Counted from the first letter of the stretch, positions 18,891 through 28,256 are shown. The stretch: DNA of 64,000 bases from Corynebacterium kroppenstedtii DSM 44385 (GCF_000023145.1 NC_012704.1:1240001-1304000); one strand, 5' to 3'. Notes: a model not told the origin generated them from the sequence alone. Numbers and translations: made by a program.

Positions 18891-19126
18891 CGTCGGCGCA
18901 GCCCCCGATAAATGCGCTCACATTCCGGGCACACCGGCGAACCCGGCTTGGCTTGCTTGGTGACGGGAAAAGTTTCCCCACACAATGCCACCACGTAGTT
19001 ACCATTCACAGCTGATTCCACTATCTGGTTTTTCTTCACATAGTGGAAGTACTTTGGTGTGTCCGAATCAGTTGTTTGCTCTTCGGTCTTGGTGCGTTCA
19101 ATCGTGGTTGTCTGCGGTGTTGTCAC
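18887..19126 (-). CDS. DUF3039 family small protein
   Basis: A 79-residue protein with the family core YFHYVKKNQIVESAVNGNYV, then VALCGETF and CPECERIYRGL, giving three cysteines that may bind metal. The N-terminal 25 residues are Thr-rich. It overlaps the helicase start by 4 bp (ATGA type), so the two are translationally coupled. No biochemical role is known. Confidence 0.85.
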   Translation of the reverse strand: MTTPQTTTIERTKTEEQTTDSDTPKYFHYVKKNQIVESAVNGNYVVALCGETFPVTKQAKPGSPVCPECERIYRGLRRR

Positions 19127-19262
19127 GGTTCAATCATGCCTTATACGTCAAGTCAGGTGGAGAGTCCCGAGCCACCCCATGTGAGGTCCGGGAATCCAGA
19201 TTGCCGGTTAGGAGCTATCTACCCTACCGCTAACGCTTCGTGATCGCAGTCGAGGGGCTACG

Positions 19263-19745
19263 GTGGGGAGTATGTTCCACCGACGCAAGCACGTCGCACT
19301 TATTACCGACGCCCAGAGGTCGCCAGTTGAGGATTGGCACCGCAGGCGGCGTGAGTATGCCGTCTTGCAGGGATCGCGTATCCCGTTCCTCTTGCTCGCC
19401 GCGTTGGCGTACATGCTGTTGCACAACTTGGTGCTGGCGGCCATTTTTACTGTGATCTCTGTCCCCCTTCCATGGATCGCGGTTGTGATAGCGAATGCCG
19501 TGGGTGAAACACACGATCCGAGGAAGCCGCAGGTGTATAAGCCTGCCGTGAATAGAGACGCCTATTACGCATTTCACGGTCTTGTCGACGGAGAACGCGC
19601 TCGCGAGTTGGTCGCCGGGCACGAACAAGCTGCATCACACGAATCAGATGAATCAGAGGCAGCCGCCAATTCAAGGGCAACGACGGTGGATGTTGATCCT
19701 GACGAGACCGAGCGGAATAACGCTGATCCCAACACGACGATGTAA
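19263..19745 (+). CDS. DUF3099 family membrane protein
   Basis: A 160-residue protein. The conserved start LITDAQRSPVEDWHRRRREY is followed by two hydrophobic segments (about 41-60 and 64-82; LLLAALAYMLLHNLVLAAIF and VPLPWIAVVIANAVG), then a hydrophilic acidic tail. The GTG at 19263 has GAGGGG five bases upstream; ATG 19272 is the alternative. Divergent from DUF3039. Function unknown. Confidence 0.8.
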   Translation: MGSMFHRRKHVALITDAQRSPVEDWHRRRREYAVLQGSRIPFLLLAALAYMLLHNLVLAAIFTVISVPLPWIAVVIANAVGETHDPRKPQVYKPAVNRDAYYAFHGLVDGERARELVAGHEQAASHESDESEAAANSRATTVDVDPDETERNNADPNTTM

Positions 19746-19912
19746 TCGTCCAGCGCAGCGTGCGCTACCCGAATCTCTTCGTTTAGGATCCTCACTTAAG
19801 TTTTTAGCCATCTGCCCGCACTTTATGTGCCCGTATGTAATCCGCTCGCACCGTAAGCTTCATGTGCTTGAGGTGCTTCACGTTCTGATGAAAGGTTGGA
19901 GAACAGGCCACA

Positions 19913-21514
19913 ATGGTGAGCACGCTACCTGATATCTCCGAGCTGCCGCGCTACGCCGCATCCCTCGCGAAACGCCTGAAAGAACTCGGTTATTCGTCGT
20001 CGGGCTTACACCGTGTCCTCGGCGATGACGGCCTAGCGGCCTTGGATCGGCACGAACCCGCCGCTGTTTCTTTCGCCTGCCATCGCTTTGAGCACCAAGC
20101 CTCGAGTGAGCATGATTGCCGCCTCGCGCGCGCGGTTCGGTTACTCATTCTTCGCGAGCCACAACCGCGCGACATGTTCGTCGACACTTTCGGCGACAAT
20201 TTCTTCACCGACGCTCTCTCCGCCGGCGTTATCGTCGGCGAGCCAGATACAGATCCAGAGCGTTTTCGCATTGCAATTGATATCCGCCCACTGCACGTCG
20301 GCCCGTCGGAAAGCTCTGACTTCCTCGTTTTTAGCGATGCTGACGCCTCGATGGTTGATCATTCGGCCGGTCCCGACCATGTCGTAGGCGTGGGTGCTGC
20401 GTCGCGGTCACTTCTTCAGGCAACGGGTACGTCCCGCGTCGGCTCAGTTTTAGATTTAGGGACCGGATCCGGTGTCCAAATTATGGGCCAGTGGGGACGA
20501 GCCGACTCGGTGACGGCCACGGACGTCAGCCCGCGCGCGCTCCTCTTCGCTGAAGCTACGTGCGCTGCGGCCGACGTTGTGTCGACCGCCGAGTCACGCA
20601 CGAAAGTGGAGTTCAAACAGGGCTCGTGGTTCGACCCCGTCCGCAATCAGACATTCGATCGCATCATCGCGAATCCGCCTTTTGTGGTGGGTCCACCGAC
20701 GTTGCGCCACGTGTATCGCGATTCTGGAATGGAGCTCGATGGCGCCACTGCTAAGCTCGTTCGCGGTATTCCGGAGCACCTGGCCGCTCATGGCCAGGCA
20801 TGCGTGTTGGGCGCGTGGATTCACTCAGATGATCAGGCCTGGCAAGCGCGGGTTGCGTCGTGGATCCCGGACCATGGTTATCGTGCATGGGTGTTGGAGC
20901 GTGATTGCGTCGACCCCTTGCATTATGTGGGCACGTGGATCAAGGATGAGTCTCTCGATCCCCGCAGTGAGCGCGGCCGATCGCAGTCAGAGGCGTGGAT
21001 TGACTATATGGATCAGGCCGGCGTGACAGGAATCGGCATTGGTTTTATCGCGCTGACTCCGATTGATCCTGAGAAAAATTCTGAGGTTGTGTGTGAGGAA
21101 TTCACTCAGCCGTACACTGACCCTCTCGGCCCGGAGATTGAGGAATATTTCCGACACTGCGCTTGGCTTGATGCACATACTCCCGACGAGATCCTGGACA
21201 GTCGGTTTAGTGTCAGGCCCGGCCTAGCCCTGGAGAAGGTTTCCCTCGCCGAGCCGGAGGCAGACTCCACCTTTACCGACGTCGTCACACGAGTCACGCG
21301 GACCGACGGACCACGTTTCTCCCACGAGATCGACAACGACGTCCTGCGTATCCTTCGCGGTTTAGACCCGAATGGATTGTCGGCGCGCGATGTGTGCGAG
21401 ATCGCCGAACTCGTCACCCCTACTACAGAAGCCCAGAACCTGGCCGACCAATTTCTTCCCATACTTGTCGACGCCATTCGCCACGGGCTTGTTATACCTG
21501 GAGATCTTGAATGA
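19913..21514 (+). CDS. Class I SAM-dependent methyltransferase (HemK/RsmC-like NPPF motif)
   Basis: A 533-residue enzyme with an all-helical N-terminal domain (about 1-130), a Rossmann methyltransferase core (SVLDLGTGSGVQIMGQ near 178, then VTATDVSPRALLFAEA) and the N6/N5 methyltransferase motif IIANPPFVVG. An actinobacterial C-terminal domain follows (about 360-533). The NPPF motif indicates methylation of a planar nitrogen, as in adenine or glutamine methyltransferases; the substrate is unknown. It overlaps dtd by 4 bp, implying coupling. The ATG at 19913 gives the full family N-terminus. Confidence 0.85.
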   Translation: MVSTLPDISELPRYAASLAKRLKELGYSSSGLHRVLGDDGLAALDRHEPAAVSFACHRFEHQASSEHDCRLARAVRLLILREPQPRDMFVDTFGDNFFTDALSAGVIVGEPDTDPERFRIAIDIRPLHVGPSESSDFLVFSDADASMVDHSAGPDHVVGVGAASRSLLQATGTSRVGSVLDLGTGSGVQIMGQWGRADSVTATDVSPRALLFAEATCAAADVVSTAESRTKVEFKQGSWFDPVRNQTFDRIIANPPFVVGPPTLRHVYRDSGMELDGATAKLVRGIPEHLAAHGQACVLGAWIHSDDQAWQARVASWIPDHGYRAWVLERDCVDPLHYVGTWIKDESLDPRSERGRSQSEAWIDYMDQAGVTGIGIGFIALTPIDPEKNSEVVCEEFTQPYTDPLGPEIEEYFRHCAWLDAHTPDEILDSRFSVRPGLALEKVSLAEPEADSTFTDVVTRVTRTDGPRFSHEIDNDVLRILRGLDPNGLSARDVCEIAELVTPTTEAQNLADQFLPILVDAIRHGLVIPGDLE

Positions 21515-21987
21515 AAGCCGTAGTCACGCGTGTTCGTTCCGCGTCCGTTGTTGTTGATGATTCAGTGGTTGGATCCATCCCGGACTCGGATGTCGGAGGA
21601 CTCCTTGTTCTCATTGGGGTAGCCACCGGAGATACTTCTGCCACAGCCCGGGCTATGGCAGAAAAGCTGGCTCGGCTTCGGATCTTTGAGGGTTCGACGG
21701 CTGACGGGCGCCCTACTGAGGTCTCTGCGCTCGACGTCGATGCGCCCATGCTTGTTGTGTCACAGTTCACATTGATGGGTGATACTTCCCATGGCCGACG
21801 CCCGTCGTGGTCTGCCGCGGCGAAACCGGCTGAGGCTGAACCCATCTTCAACGCATGCGTAGAGGAGCTTCGCGACCGTGGGCTTAGCGTCGATACGGGA
21901 GTGTTCGGCGCCTATATGGCCGTGGAGTCGGTCAACGATGGACCGTTCACCGTCCTCGTCGATATTCCGAGTGGAGATCGCTCGTAG
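21511..21987 (+). CDS. dtd: D-aminoacyl-tRNA deacylase
   Basis: Removes D-amino acids (and glycine mis-acylated to tRNA-Ala) from tRNA. The 158-residue length, slightly above the family norm, includes both signature motifs: SQFTLMGDTSHGRRPSW and the GAYMAVESVNDGPFTVLVD segment, which together form the chiral-proofreading site across the dimer. The N-terminal MKAVVTRVRSASVVVDD is typical. Translationally coupled to the upstream methyltransferase gene and followed after 380 bp by sigB. Confidence 0.95.
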   Translation: MKAVVTRVRSASVVVDDSVVGSIPDSDVGGLLVLIGVATGDTSATARAMAEKLARLRIFEGSTADGRPTEVSALDVDAPMLVVSQFTLMGDTSHGRRPSWSAAAKPAEAEPIFNACVEELRDRGLSVDTGVFGAYMAVESVNDGPFTVLVDIPSGDRS

Positions 21988-22367
21988 TCGGTTAATCGCC
22001 GTGAAAGCTCAGTCACGCAGTCAACCCCGAATAGGGGTAGGTGGGAGCGAGGGAGTCAATTCTGGCATATAGGGCCTTTACCAGCACTTTTGCGGACGTG
22101 AATCACACTCATGTGACTTCAAACCCCGCCACACATGATGCCTATCCACCTCCAACGGCGACCCAGAGCCACGCGGAAAACTGCTTATGGAACCTTTTCA
22201 CCGACCCATGCGTTGGACTAACTGAATGCGATCGTGACAGCTCGACATTCTGTAGGGACGTTAATCAGGTGGCGTTCGACGACAAACGTCCACATCGCCA
22301 CCCTGCCCCAACCGGCCGTCACATTGCACCGCTATCGCGACACCGAGCGCAGTTAAGGAGCCAGCAC
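21988..22367 (+). other. Upstream region of sigB
   Basis: About 380 bp without a convincing gene. An open frame continues in phase upstream of sigB but lacks family similarity, and sigB has a perfect ribosome binding site at its own ATG. A SigH-like promoter motif is noted separately. Confidence 0.5.
22190..22215 (+). promoter_or_regulatory. Candidate SigH-type promoter of sigB
   Basis: GGAACC (22190-22195) and CGTT (22212-22215) are separated by 16 bases. This matches the GGAAC/GTT pattern known for the SigH/SigR ECF sigma factors, which control sigB in C. glutamicum and mycobacteria. It would give a leader of about 145 bases. Confidence 0.5.
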
Positions 22368-23348
22368 ATGGACGAAGCGCACGTCAGTACGACAACCGAA
22401 GTTAATGGTGATCCTGGCCGGCGGGCCAACAACAATGAAAATCCTTCAGCTGATTTAGTTCGGGTTTACCTCAACGGAATTGGCCGTACCGCACTTCTTA
22501 ACGCGGAAGACGAAGTTGAGCTTTCGCAACGGATTGAAGCTGGCCTCTACGCACAACATCTCCTTGAATCTGACGAACAGTTCACTCCGTCGAAAAAGCG
22601 GGATCTCAAGGCTGTAGCTAAAGACGGGCGCGCTGCGCGAGCTCACCTTTTGGAGGCCAATCTCCGACTCGTCGTCTCATTAGCGAAGCGCTACACGGGC
22701 CGCGGGATGCCCCTCCTCGACCTCATTCAGGAGGGAAATTTAGGTCTTATTCGCGCTGTCGAAAAGTTCGACTACACCAAGGGCTTTAAGTTTTCGACGT
22801 ACGCGACATGGTGGATTCGACAAGCCATTACGCGCGGGATGGCCGACCAGTCCCGAACGATTCGCCTTCCCGTCCACCTCGTCGAGCAAGTCAACAAGCT
22901 CTCCCGCATTAAGCGTGAGATGTACCAGCACTTGGGCCGGGAAGCTACCAATGAGGAGCTCGCGGAAGAGTCTGGTATCGACGAATCAAAGATCGATCTT
23001 CTTCTGAAGCAGTCCCGCGACCCGGTGAGCTTGGACATGCCGGTAGGAACGGATGAAGAGGCTCCACTGGGAGACTTCATTGAGGACTCCGAAGCAACTG
23101 ATGCGGAAGAAGCCGTTGTAGCGTCTCTCCGCCACTCCGACATTAGAACCGTTTTGGCCACCTTAGAGAAGAGGGAGCAAGACGTCATTCGTCTCCGCTT
23201 TGGTCTCGACGACGGTGTCCCCCGGACTCTTGACCAGATTGGTCGCGAGTTTGGGCTCTCTCGTGAGCGGGTCCGCCAAATTGAACGTGAGGTCATGGCG
23301 AAGCTCCGAAAAGGAGAGCGTGCGGATAAGTTGCGGTCTTACGCTTAA
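22368..23348 (+). CDS. sigB: Primary-like RNA polymerase sigma factor SigB
   Basis: Group 2 sigma-70 factor serving stationary phase and stress. The 326 residues contain region 1.2 ([20 protein letters not shown]), region 2 ([20 protein letters not shown], then [15 protein letters not shown]), region 3 and region 4 ([20 protein letters not shown]). Unlike SigA here, it has only a short hydrophilic N-terminus. The ATG at 22368 is chosen because AAGGAG lies seven bases upstream; the open frame extends 109 codons further without conserved content. It lies upstream of dtxR, the standard corynebacterial order. Confidence 0.95.
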   Translation: MDEAHVSTTTEVNGDPGRRANNNENPSADLVRVYLNGIGRTALLNAEDEVELSQRIEAGLYAQHLLESDEQFTPSKKRDLKAVAKDGRAARAHLLEANLRLVVSLAKRYTGRGMPLLDLIQEGNLGLIRAVEKFDYTKGFKFSTYATWWIRQAITRGMADQSRTIRLPVHLVEQVNKLSRIKREMYQHLGREATNEELAEESGIDESKIDLLLKQSRDPVSLDMPVGTDEEAPLGDFIEDSEATDAEEAVVASLRHSDIRTVLATLEKREQDVIRLRFGLDDGVPRTLDQIGREFGLSRERVRQIEREVMAKLRKGERADKLRSYA

Positions 23349-23421
23349 GTGCTGAGATGCTTATCTCGCATTCTGGCTTTTAGCCTACCCACATTTATTG
23401 TCAGCGAAAGTGGGTAAAAAC

Positions 23422-23446
23422 GCCCCGGGGAAATATTTCCCGGGGC
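23422..23446 (+). terminator. Terminator-like hairpin after sigB
   Basis: GCCCCGGGGAAA and TTTCCCGGGGC form an 11-bp stem with one bulged G and a tiny loop, about 75 bp after the sigB stop and before dtxR. It is followed by only a weak T-run (ctctt). Confidence 0.7.
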
Positions 23447-23519
23447 TCTTATGTTAAGGGTAAAGTAAAAACTAGTACCGTCGTCTTATTTATCGAACTA
23501 CTTGAGAAAGGCGTCCATC

Positions 23520-24194
23520 ATGAAGGATCTCGTCGATACCACCGAGATGTATCTCCGGACTATTTATGAGTTGGATGAAGAAGGTATCACTCCCCTGCGC
23601 GCACGCATCGCGGAGCGCTTGGAACAATCAGGCCCCACGGTCAGCCAAACGGTAGCTCGCATGGAACGTGATGGGCTGCTTCGCGTAGCGGAAGACCGCC
23701 ACCTTGAACTCACCGACGCCGGCCGCCAGGTTGCGATCGCGGTTATGCGTAAACACCGCTTAGCAGAGTGTTTACTGTCTACTACCCTCAAGCTTCCCAA
23801 AGAGAAAGTGCACGAAGAAGCCTGTCGTTGGGAACACGTGATGAGCGACGACGTTGAGCGTCGTCTTTACGATGTCCTCGATGCACCGACCCACAGCCCC
23901 TTCGGCACCCCGATTCCGGGACTTCCGCAGCTAGGTGTCAATGGCAGTGAACCGCAGATGGAAGGTAAGCGACTCACGGATCTTGCTCGCAATGAACTCG
24001 TCACTGCGAAGATCCTCATGTTTAACGAAGTACTTCAGTCCGATTCCGCTGTGATGGCAAATCTACGGAACGCCGGAATTGTTCCTGGTAAGAAGATTCA
24101 CGCGGTCGTCAATGACCGTAATGCCACGGTCTCGGTTGGTGATGAAACAGTGGCCATTCCTGTCAGCTTGGCCCACGCTATCGTCGTCGAGTAA
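23520..24194 (+). CDS. dtxR: Iron-dependent transcriptional repressor DtxR
   Basis: Fe(II)-activated repressor of iron uptake genes. The 224 residues show the winged-helix N-terminus (LVDTTEMYLRTIYELDEEGI, with SGPTVSQTVARMERDGLL as recognition helix), the dimerisation/metal domain with CRWEHVMSDDVERRL (Cys, Glu and His of the metal sites), and the C-terminal SH3-like domain. The ATG at 23520 has GAAAGG eight bases upstream; an in-frame TTG six codons earlier is less likely. It lies directly before a heme/iron uptake locus, which it probably controls. Confidence 0.96.
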   Translation: MKDLVDTTEMYLRTIYELDEEGITPLRARIAERLEQSGPTVSQTVARMERDGLLRVAEDRHLELTDAGRQVAIAVMRKHRLAECLLSTTLKLPKEKVHEEACRWEHVMSDDVERRLYDVLDAPTHSPFGTPIPGLPQLGVNGSEPQMEGKRLTDLARNELVTAKILMFNEVLQSDSAVMANLRNAGIVPGKKIHAVVNDRNATVSVGDETVAIPVSLAHAIVVE

Positions 24195-24213
24195 AAAGCA
24201 GAAGTAGAAACCG

Positions 24214-24250
24214 AGTAGGGTGGTGCGCCATCGAGCGCCCCCACCCTACT
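24214..24250. terminator. Bidirectional terminator between dtxR and the lipoprotein gene
   Basis: AGTAGGGTGG (24214-24223) and CCACCCTACT (24241-24250) form a perfect 10-bp stem, extended inward by a GCGC/GCGC pairing. A T-rich tail follows on the plus strand. It lies between convergent genes and can serve both. Confidence 0.85.
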
Positions 24251-24281
24251 TTCATATTTTCGGTGAAAACTCACATATCCA

Positions 24282-24881
24282 TCACTGGAAAGTGACCGGA
24301 ATATCCGCAACATCGACGAACCCATTGCTATGGTCACCGAATAGCTTGATGACACACTCTTGGGTTTTACAGTCGATCTCTTCTCCACCAGTACTGACAT
24401 TCTTCTGGTTGACGGTGATCTCTTCACTGAACGAGCCATCGTCCGGAATGGCTCCGTCCTCATTTTCATTAGAAATCCACTTTTGTGCATTCGGATCCCC
24501 GTGAGCCCCCAGACAATCGGGAACATCTCCGGTTTGCTCTTTCGCACACAGGGCGAGGTAATACCCCATGTCCGGGTCCGCGTCCTTGACATCTACCGTG
24601 ACTTGCTGCCCGTCCCGCAGATCCTTTGCTTGCGACACTTTCATAACGACGATGTCATCAGTTCCGGTGACTTCTGTGCTTGCACTGTCATCAGTGTCGC
24701 TAGCTTTGGCGGACTGACCACTCGACTTGGCGGCAGACGCTGCACCAGATGACGAGTTATTCGAGTCGTTATCATTGGAGCACGCAGCCACTCCGAGCGC
24801 ACACCCCAAAGTGACGACGAGTGCACCGGCCCGCATACCCATCGTTCGTGCCGGTCGAGTGGAATGAGTGTTGTGTTTCAT
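24282..24881 (-). CDS. Lipoprotein with neocarzinostatin-like domain, beside the heme transporter
   Basis: A 199-residue exported lipoprotein. A signal peptide ends at lipobox GVAAC (Cys34), followed by a Ser/Asp/Ala-rich linker (about 35-70). A single beta-rich domain (about 73-199) has the pattern DGQQVTV, YYLALC, a Cys about 16 residues on, DGSFSEEITV, then DCKTQECVI and a final VTF. The four cysteines and strand pattern resemble the neocarzinostatin apoprotein fold. They also match the repeats of the large surface protein on the other side of hmuTUV. Divergent from hmuT. A role in binding heme or a hemoprotein is inferred from location only. Confidence 0.75.
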   Translation of the reverse strand: MKHNTHSTRPARTMGMRAGALVVTLGCALGVAACSNDNDSNNSSSGAASAAKSSGQSAKASDTDDSASTEVTGTDDIVVMKVSQAKDLRDGQQVTVDVKDADPDMGYYLALCAKEQTGDVPDCLGAHGDPNAQKWISNENEDGAIPDDGSFSEEITVNQKNVSTGGEEIDCKTQECVIKLFGDHSNGFVDVADIPVTFQ

Positions 24882-24920
24882 CGCGGAGGGCTCCCTCGTA
24901 GGGTTCGTAAAGTCGTACCG

Positions 24921-24949
24921 TGGTTAACCTTATACAAGAAAAGTATAAT
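24921..24949 (+). promoter_or_regulatory. Candidate promoter with overlapping DtxR-like half box
   Basis: A perfect TATAAT (24944-24949) has TGGTTA at the -35 position with a 17-bp spacer. GGTTAACCTTA (24922-24932) resembles half of the DtxR consensus (AGGTTAgsCTAACCT) and would cover the -35. An inverted repeat TTATAC/GTATAA (24930-24948) is embedded. It could serve hmuT. Confidence 0.4.
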
Positions 24950-25054
24950 CGTCGGCTAAGACAAATAACTTGGCTACCATCTGTGCATCTTAACGCACAC
25001 GTCAACACCTCCTCACTGCATAAGGGTGGTGTGGCCTTTTCCTCTACCCCACCT

Positions 25055-25073
25055 ATAGGTAAGCTAAAGCCTC
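25055..25073 (+). promoter_or_regulatory. Candidate DtxR box upstream of hmuT
   Basis: ATAGGTAAGCTAAAGCCTC matches the 19-bp DtxR consensus at 11 positions, mainly in the left half (AGGTAAGC). It lies about 75 bp before the hmuT start. A possible -10, TAAGCT, overlaps the box at 25060-25065. Confidence 0.4.
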
Positions 25074-25145
25074 TACTTGGAGGCCCAGGCTTCCAGTTTT
25101 GTCTGTAGTTCGACTCTTCCACGATCGCTGTACTGATCGTTGCCC

Positions 25146-26318
25146 GTGAAAGCTGTGACCTTGCATTACCCCTCAGGTTTCTTATCGGCCCGTACTTCTA
25201 AGGCCGGTTATCGCCCCTTCAAACCCCTAACCATGCTCGTGGGCGCCATGCTCGTCATTGGTTTAACCACCACCGCGTGCGACGTCCCGTCACGCGACGG
25301 AGAATCGTCGTCTAGTCAGTCGGATAGTTCGGCTCACCCGGTCCATGCGGAAGGGCTCGTCAATGCGTCATTGAACACTGGTGATCCCCAAATCCTTGCC
25401 CAGATTAAGCCGAATCTTCCTGCGGAAACGACGTCGCAAGGCAAGAAAGTCACGGTGAAAAAGGCTGATCGCATTCTCGGGCTTGACCGATCCGGGGCTA
25501 TGGCAGCATCTCTGTGGTCCATGGGCATGGGCGATAAACTCGTCGGGAGAGATATCTCCACTGATTTTCCGTCGGCTCAGAAGCTGCCTTTGGTAACGCC
25601 GGGTGGGCACTCTATTAATGCGGAGGCCGTTCTTGATCTCAATCCCGACGTCATTTTCACCGACGGAACAATTGGGCCGCAATCCGTTTTCCGTCAGTTG
25701 GAAAAGTCCGGGATCACCGTTGTGCGTACTGATCGAGACAGGAACCTTGATAACGCGGACAACCTTATGAAGGAGATCGGACGCGCCTTAGGTGACGAGG
25801 ATGCTGGCAACCAAGCAGCGCAAAAGGTGCGGGAAGGTATTGAGTCTGCAAGCAAAGCTGCCGAGGCAGAGTCTGATCATCGTCGCATGATCATGCTGTA
25901 CCTGCGTGGGACGAACGTTTCGATGATCGCCGGTCCGAAGTCGGGGGCACCTGACCTCATTAAATCCCTCGGTGGTGTCGATGCCGGTGAGGGCCTCGGG
26001 CTAGATAAGGCCTTTACTAACCTGACATCAGAAGCATTGGTCAAGGCTGCTCCCGATACGATCATTGTGATGAAGGAAGGGCTTGAGTCCATTGGAGGCT
26101 TGGACGGCCTCCATAAGCTCCCTGGTTTTGATCAGACTCCAGCCGGGGCCCATAACAGCGTGCTGACTGTCCCCGACTCTCACCTGTTATCGTTCGGCCC
26201 CGACGCGGGCAACGTGATCACGGCAATGGCTCAGGCCCTGTATGGCGACTCGAAGTCGCCATCGTCAGCTGCGCCGTCCTCAAACGCTACGCCTGAAGCC
26301 CTGGAGCGTCGGTCATGA
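25146..26318 (+). CDS. hmuT: Heme ABC transporter substrate-binding lipoprotein HmuT
   Basis: Periplasmic-binding-type lipoprotein that hands heme to HmuUV. A long N-terminal leader ends in a hydrophobic segment and lipobox-like LTTTAC (Cys about residue 45), followed by a Ser-rich linker. The cluster A-type helical-backbone fold is visible. Two heme-ligand signatures known from C. diphtheriae HmuT are present: His in TPGGHSINAEAVLDLNPDV and Tyr in MLYLRGTNVS. Start uncertain: GTG 25146 is used; TTG 25140 and ATG 25233 are alternatives, none with a good ribosome site. Overlaps hmuU by 4 bp. Confidence 0.9.
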   Translation: MKAVTLHYPSGFLSARTSKAGYRPFKPLTMLVGAMLVIGLTTTACDVPSRDGESSSSQSDSSAHPVHAEGLVNASLNTGDPQILAQIKPNLPAETTSQGKKVTVKKADRILGLDRSGAMAASLWSMGMGDKLVGRDISTDFPSAQKLPLVTPGGHSINAEAVLDLNPDVIFTDGTIGPQSVFRQLEKSGITVVRTDRDRNLDNADNLMKEIGRALGDEDAGNQAAQKVREGIESASKAAEAESDHRRMIMLYLRGTNVSMIAGPKSGAPDLIKSLGGVDAGEGLGLDKAFTNLTSEALVKAAPDTIIVMKEGLESIGGLDGLHKLPGFDQTPAGAHNSVLTVPDSHLLSFGPDAGNVITAMAQALYGDSKSPSSAAPSSNATPEALERRS

Positions 26319-27406
26319 TGAAACGCTCACGCACACAGTCGTTCCATCAAACGCGAGTTGTAGCGACGGTGATTTTCTTCCCGACGATCATCGCTCTCCT
26401 CGCCATCAGCCTGGTGTGGTCAGCCACCGCCGGACAAGTGGAGACGACCCCCACTCAAGTGTTGGGATCGTTGCTCCACTCCATGAGAGTATCCTGGTTA
26501 GACGGCCCCGATCACGCTAATGCCGAAGCCGCCTTATGGTACGTCCGCTTCCCGCGAATCGTCGTGGGAGCCATCGTAGGCGCAGGCCTAGGAGTATCAG
26601 GCGTTCTTCTGCAAGGCGTGTTTTCAAACCCACTGGCTGAGCCGGGCATCATCGGTGTGTCCTCTGGGGCAGCCGTCGGGGCCTCCGCAGCCATCGCTCT
26701 GGGGGCATCGACAACCTCCGCTCATCAGGGGCTCGGCCCGTGGATGGTCACGCTCGCGGCTTTCATTGCGGGCCTGTGTACCACCGCGTTCATATATTTC
26801 GCGTCCCGACGAAACGGCCGAAGCGAAGTTGTCACTCTCATTCTGACAGGTGTCGCCACCAATGCCATGGCCGGCGGTATTATAGCGTTCCTTACCTTCA
26901 TTGCCGATAACGCAGCTCGCGATCAGATCGTGTTTTGGCAAATGGGGTCTATTGCTGGCTCATCGTGGACAGCAGCAGGGATAATCTGCATCGTCACTAT
27001 TCCGGTCAGTCTTCTGGCCTGGACTTTGGCTAAACCACTTGATCTTCTCTCCTTGGGTGAGAGTCAGGCTCACCACCTAGGTGTCAATGTTGAGCGTCTT
27101 CGCGCCTCAATCGTCGTTATTGTCTCCCTGCTCGTTGCGGTAGGTGTGGCCTTCACCGGCATCATTTCATTTGTGGGACTTGTTGTCCCCCACGCTCTCC
27201 GGCTCATCGTCGGGCCCGGCCACCGCATTCTTATACCGGCTTCGGCGTTAGGCGGTGCGCTAACACTAACCATTGCCGACGTCGTCGCCCGGACGGCTAT
27301 TCGCGGCGCTGACCTCCCTCTAGGGATGCTGACAGCGCTTATTGGTGGTCCCGTGTTCTTCTACCTACTCCGACGTTCTCGTGGCCACTCTGGTGCATGG
27401 CGCTAA
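26315..27406 (+). CDS. hmuU: Heme ABC transporter permease HmuU (FecCD family)
   Basis: A 363-residue integral membrane permease with about ten transmembrane segments, forming a homodimeric channel with HmuV. FecCD motifs include YVRFPRIVVGAIVGAGLGVS (near 75), GVLLQGVFSNPLAEPGIIGV, GVAFTGIISFVGLVVPHALR, and the C-terminal DLPLGMLTALIGGPVFFYLL, where the coupling helix region meets the ATPase. The ATG overlaps the hmuT stop. Confidence 0.93.
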   Translation: MMKRSRTQSFHQTRVVATVIFFPTIIALLAISLVWSATAGQVETTPTQVLGSLLHSMRVSWLDGPDHANAEAALWYVRFPRIVVGAIVGAGLGVSGVLLQGVFSNPLAEPGIIGVSSGAAVGASAAIALGASTTSAHQGLGPWMVTLAAFIAGLCTTAFIYFASRRNGRSEVVTLILTGVATNAMAGGIIAFLTFIADNAARDQIVFWQMGSIAGSSWTAAGIICIVTIPVSLLAWTLAKPLDLLSLGESQAHHLGVNVERLRASIVVIVSLLVAVGVAFTGIISFVGLVVPHALRLIVGPGHRILIPASALGGALTLTIADVVARTAIRGADLPLGMLTALIGGPVFFYLLRRSRGHSGAWR

Positions 27407-27444
27407 CGTCTGCGACAAAGAACAATCCGTTAGGAAGGTTGTCC

Positions 27445-28212
27445 ATGCTATCTCTTGACTCAGTGTCCTTACGCCGAGGTTCACGCGTCGTTCTTGATGC
27501 AGTTAATGTATCGATTGGCCAGGGAGAAGTTGTCGCCATCGTCGGACCGAATGGTGCTGGTAAATCAACTTTATTGGGCGTAGCTGCAGGCGACCTCACT
27601 CCTGATTCAGGAACAGTCCGGATAGAAGACCGCAACGTATCGACGACATCTGCGCCTGATTTAGCCCGACTGCGGTCGGTATTGACGCAATCGAACACCG
27701 TCGGTTTTTCCTTTACCGCCGGCGAGACCATTGCGATGGGGCGTGCGCCCTGGGCCAAAACCGAGACTGCCGACGAGGCAGCTGAGGCAATGGATACCGC
27801 GATCGAAGAGACGGCCGTTCGCGAGTTTCTTTCCCGCGAGTTTCATCATCTCTCTGGTGGTGAGAAAGCTCGAGTATCTTTGGCTCGAGTTCTTACTCAA
27901 AACACTCCGTTAATCCTCCTTGATGAACCGACGGCTGCGCTGGATATTCGTCATCAAGAAGATGTGATGAAGATTTGCCGACACCGGGCTAAGAACGGTG
28001 CCGCAGTGGGGATCGTTCTTCACGATTTGTCTCTCGCTGCAGCGTGGAGTGACCGAATCATTGTGCTTGACCACGGCCGGGTTGCTGTGTCCGGGAATCC
28101 CGATGAGGTATTACAGCCCGAGTTACTGAGCAACATTTACGGCTGTCCGATGCAAGTTTTTCGCGGGCCGGATGACTCCCCAATTGTTGTCCCGCTGAGA
28201 AAGACACAATAA
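27445..28212 (+). CDS. hmuV: Heme ABC transporter ATP-binding protein HmuV
   Basis: ATPase of the heme importer. Walker A GPNGAGKST (about 34-42), Q-loop region VLTQSNTVGFSF, signature LSGGEKARVSLARVL, Walker B PLILLDEPTAALD and the switch His in IVLHDLSLAAAW are all intact. The ATG at 27445 is preferred (AGGAAGG six bases upstream, 255 residues). The longer frame from 27397 overlaps hmuU and lacks a ribosome site. Last gene of hmuTUV, convergent with the surface-protein gene. Confidence 0.93.
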   Translation: MLSLDSVSLRRGSRVVLDAVNVSIGQGEVVAIVGPNGAGKSTLLGVAAGDLTPDSGTVRIEDRNVSTTSAPDLARLRSVLTQSNTVGFSFTAGETIAMGRAPWAKTETADEAAEAMDTAIEETAVREFLSREFHHLSGGEKARVSLARVLTQNTPLILLDEPTAALDIRHQEDVMKICRHRAKNGAAVGIVLHDLSLAAAWSDRIIVLDHGRVAVSGNPDEVLQPELLSNIYGCPMQVFRGPDDSPIVVPLRKTQ

Positions 28213-28256
28213 GTTTCTCCCCCCCCCAACCATCGCGCACGGTCGTTGTTTGGCAC

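Noticed and set aside
22041-22367. 109-codon upstream extension of sigB
   Set aside because: No conserved sigma sequence, and a perfect AAGGAG precedes the internal ATG at 22368.
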